34,940 nt of DNA from Canicola haemoglobinophilus. GTDB taxonomy: Bacteria; Pseudomonadota; Gammaproteobacteria; Enterobacterales; Pasteurellaceae. This document shows positions 34,268 through 34,940 of this stretch, piece after piece. A program made the position numbers and the translations under genes. How positions within the stretch are numbered: the stretch's first letter is position 1; each line of letters begins with the position of its first letter. Below the pieces are notes generated by a model. The model worked only from the letters and a program-made list of their open reading frames with translations, was not told where the DNA came from and ran no database searches. Where the stretch lies: assembly GCF_002015075.1 (NCBI RefSeq), contig NZ_MUXZ01000037.1, positions 1 through 34,940 on the forward strand. Direction: 5' to 3'.

Positions 34268-34809
34268 TCACTGTCTGCCGCTATTGAGCAATCGATAGTA
34301 ATCGCAACCCAATTGTTCACCATTATCGCAAGCCTGACCAAAATATTCTTTCGCTTGCATATCATCTTATCTTACTCCATGCCCTTTTAATAGGCTACGC
34401 CCAAATTAAATTGAGCATCGGAGTGACCTTGTTCCGCAGCTTTTCTCAACCATTTTACCTATTGATGATAATTCTGTTTAACGCCTAAGCCTTTGTAATA
34501 CATTATCGCTAAACTAAATTGAGATTGCGCATCCCCCAACTCAGCAGATTTTTCGTACCATTTTACCGCCTCGATATAATCTTGCTTAACACCTTTCCCT
34601 TCTTCATACATCAAAGCTAAATTATATTGAATATTTGCATAACCTTTTTCTGCTAGTGGTTTCCATAACTCGAAGGCCTTAGCATAATCCTGTTTGTTAT
34701 AAGCTGCTAGCCCTTGCTCAAATTGTTTTTCAGGACTATTAGCATATACAGAGGTTGAGGAAATGATTACTAGAAACGTAGTCATAAGTAATCGGTTAAG
34801 TATTTTCAT
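34268..34809 (-). pseudogene. Decayed secreted Sel1-repeat protein
   Basis: The intact 5' part encodes a signal peptide (from ATG 34809: MKILNRLLMTTFLVIISSTSVYA) and Sel1-like repeats (about 36 residues each: KAFELWKPLAEKGYANIQYNLA, EAVKWYEKSAELGDAQSQFSLA). Translation stops at TAG after KQNYHQ (about 34459). Beyond it, repeat sequence continues (VKWLRKAAEQGHSDAQFNLGVAY), then hits TAA and shifts frame. The family C-terminus (QAKEYFGQACDNGEQLGCDYY) is still readable in another frame to a stop at 34268. Several independent lesions indicate a real pseudogene, not a sequencing slip. I prefer ATG 34809 (AAGG eight bases upstream) over 34851. Confidence 0.8.
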
Positions 34810-34921
34810 TGTCATATCCTTTTCTACTTGGTTGAAATACATTATATCCACTTCGCAAAGGGCTATAAATTTTTTTGCTGTGTAATTTATCAGCTAAGTA
34901 ATAGATAAAACGCCCTTTAAC

Positions 34922-34940
34922 TGATCTGCACCCCAAAAGT
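34922..34940. mobile_element. Possible terminal inverted repeat of an IS3/IS150-type element
   Basis: The last bases, TGATCTGCACCCCAAAAGT, resemble the TGnnCTG(C)ACCCC-AAAAGTT ends I associate with IS150-group elements. The element would lie outside the window. Only 19 bases are visible and no transposase codons, so this is tentative. Confidence 0.3.

Overview
The window looks like chromosomal DNA of a Haemophilus species (Pasteurellaceae), closest in flavour to the H. influenzae / H. haemolyticus group. It is AT-rich, carries the 9-bp Haemophilus DNA uptake word AAGTGCGGT (or its complement ACCGCACTT) many times between and within genes, and its housekeeping proteins resemble gamma-proteobacterial ones. 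The species assignment is inference.

Layout. 1-1250: REP-like inverted repeats and a lone tyrosine recombinase (minus) whose ribosome binding site lies in a long hairpin. 1277-3512: serC-hisC pair (minus). 3707-4057: small unrecognised helical protein. 4105-8657: a CRP-type promoter followed by manX, a broken manY, manZ, yobD and manA, for mannose-family hexose uptake and mannose-6-phosphate isomerisation. 8699-10010: divergent rnhA/dnaQ. 10109-10290: two tRNA-Asp genes behind a stringent-type promoter. 10749-21993: a two-partner secretion locus. It encodes a TpsB outer-membrane transporter and a 3178-residue TpsA exoprotein related to IbpA (Histophilus) and LspA (H. ducreyi). The TpsA has long arrays of tyrosine and proline motifs, a Fic AMP-transferase motif and a C-terminal YopT-type cysteine protease. 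22092-24850: upp-uraA-hda (minus), with a LexA-box-like palindrome before hda. 24985-25812: yafJ-type glutamine amidotransferase. 26006-27354: gdhA with a one-base frameshift. 27650-31703: the macromolecular synthesis operon rpsU-dnaG-rpoD (minus). 31883-34105: rnc-era-gmhA (minus). 34268-34809: a decayed Sel1-repeat gene. The right edge may enter an insertion sequence.

The region of most interest is the TPS locus. The exoprotein appears to combine three host-directed modules: candidate tyrosine-phosphorylation/SH2 sites (including a YEEI site) interleaved with class I SH3-ligand motifs, a Fic domain with the full HPFxxGNGR loop, and a papain-like C58 protease with a visible Cys/His/Asp triad. 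Second-line observations are three CRP-like sites spaced exactly 42 bp before manX, a 13-nt lesion that inactivates manY, a poly-A frameshift in gdhA, and the palindrome before hda.
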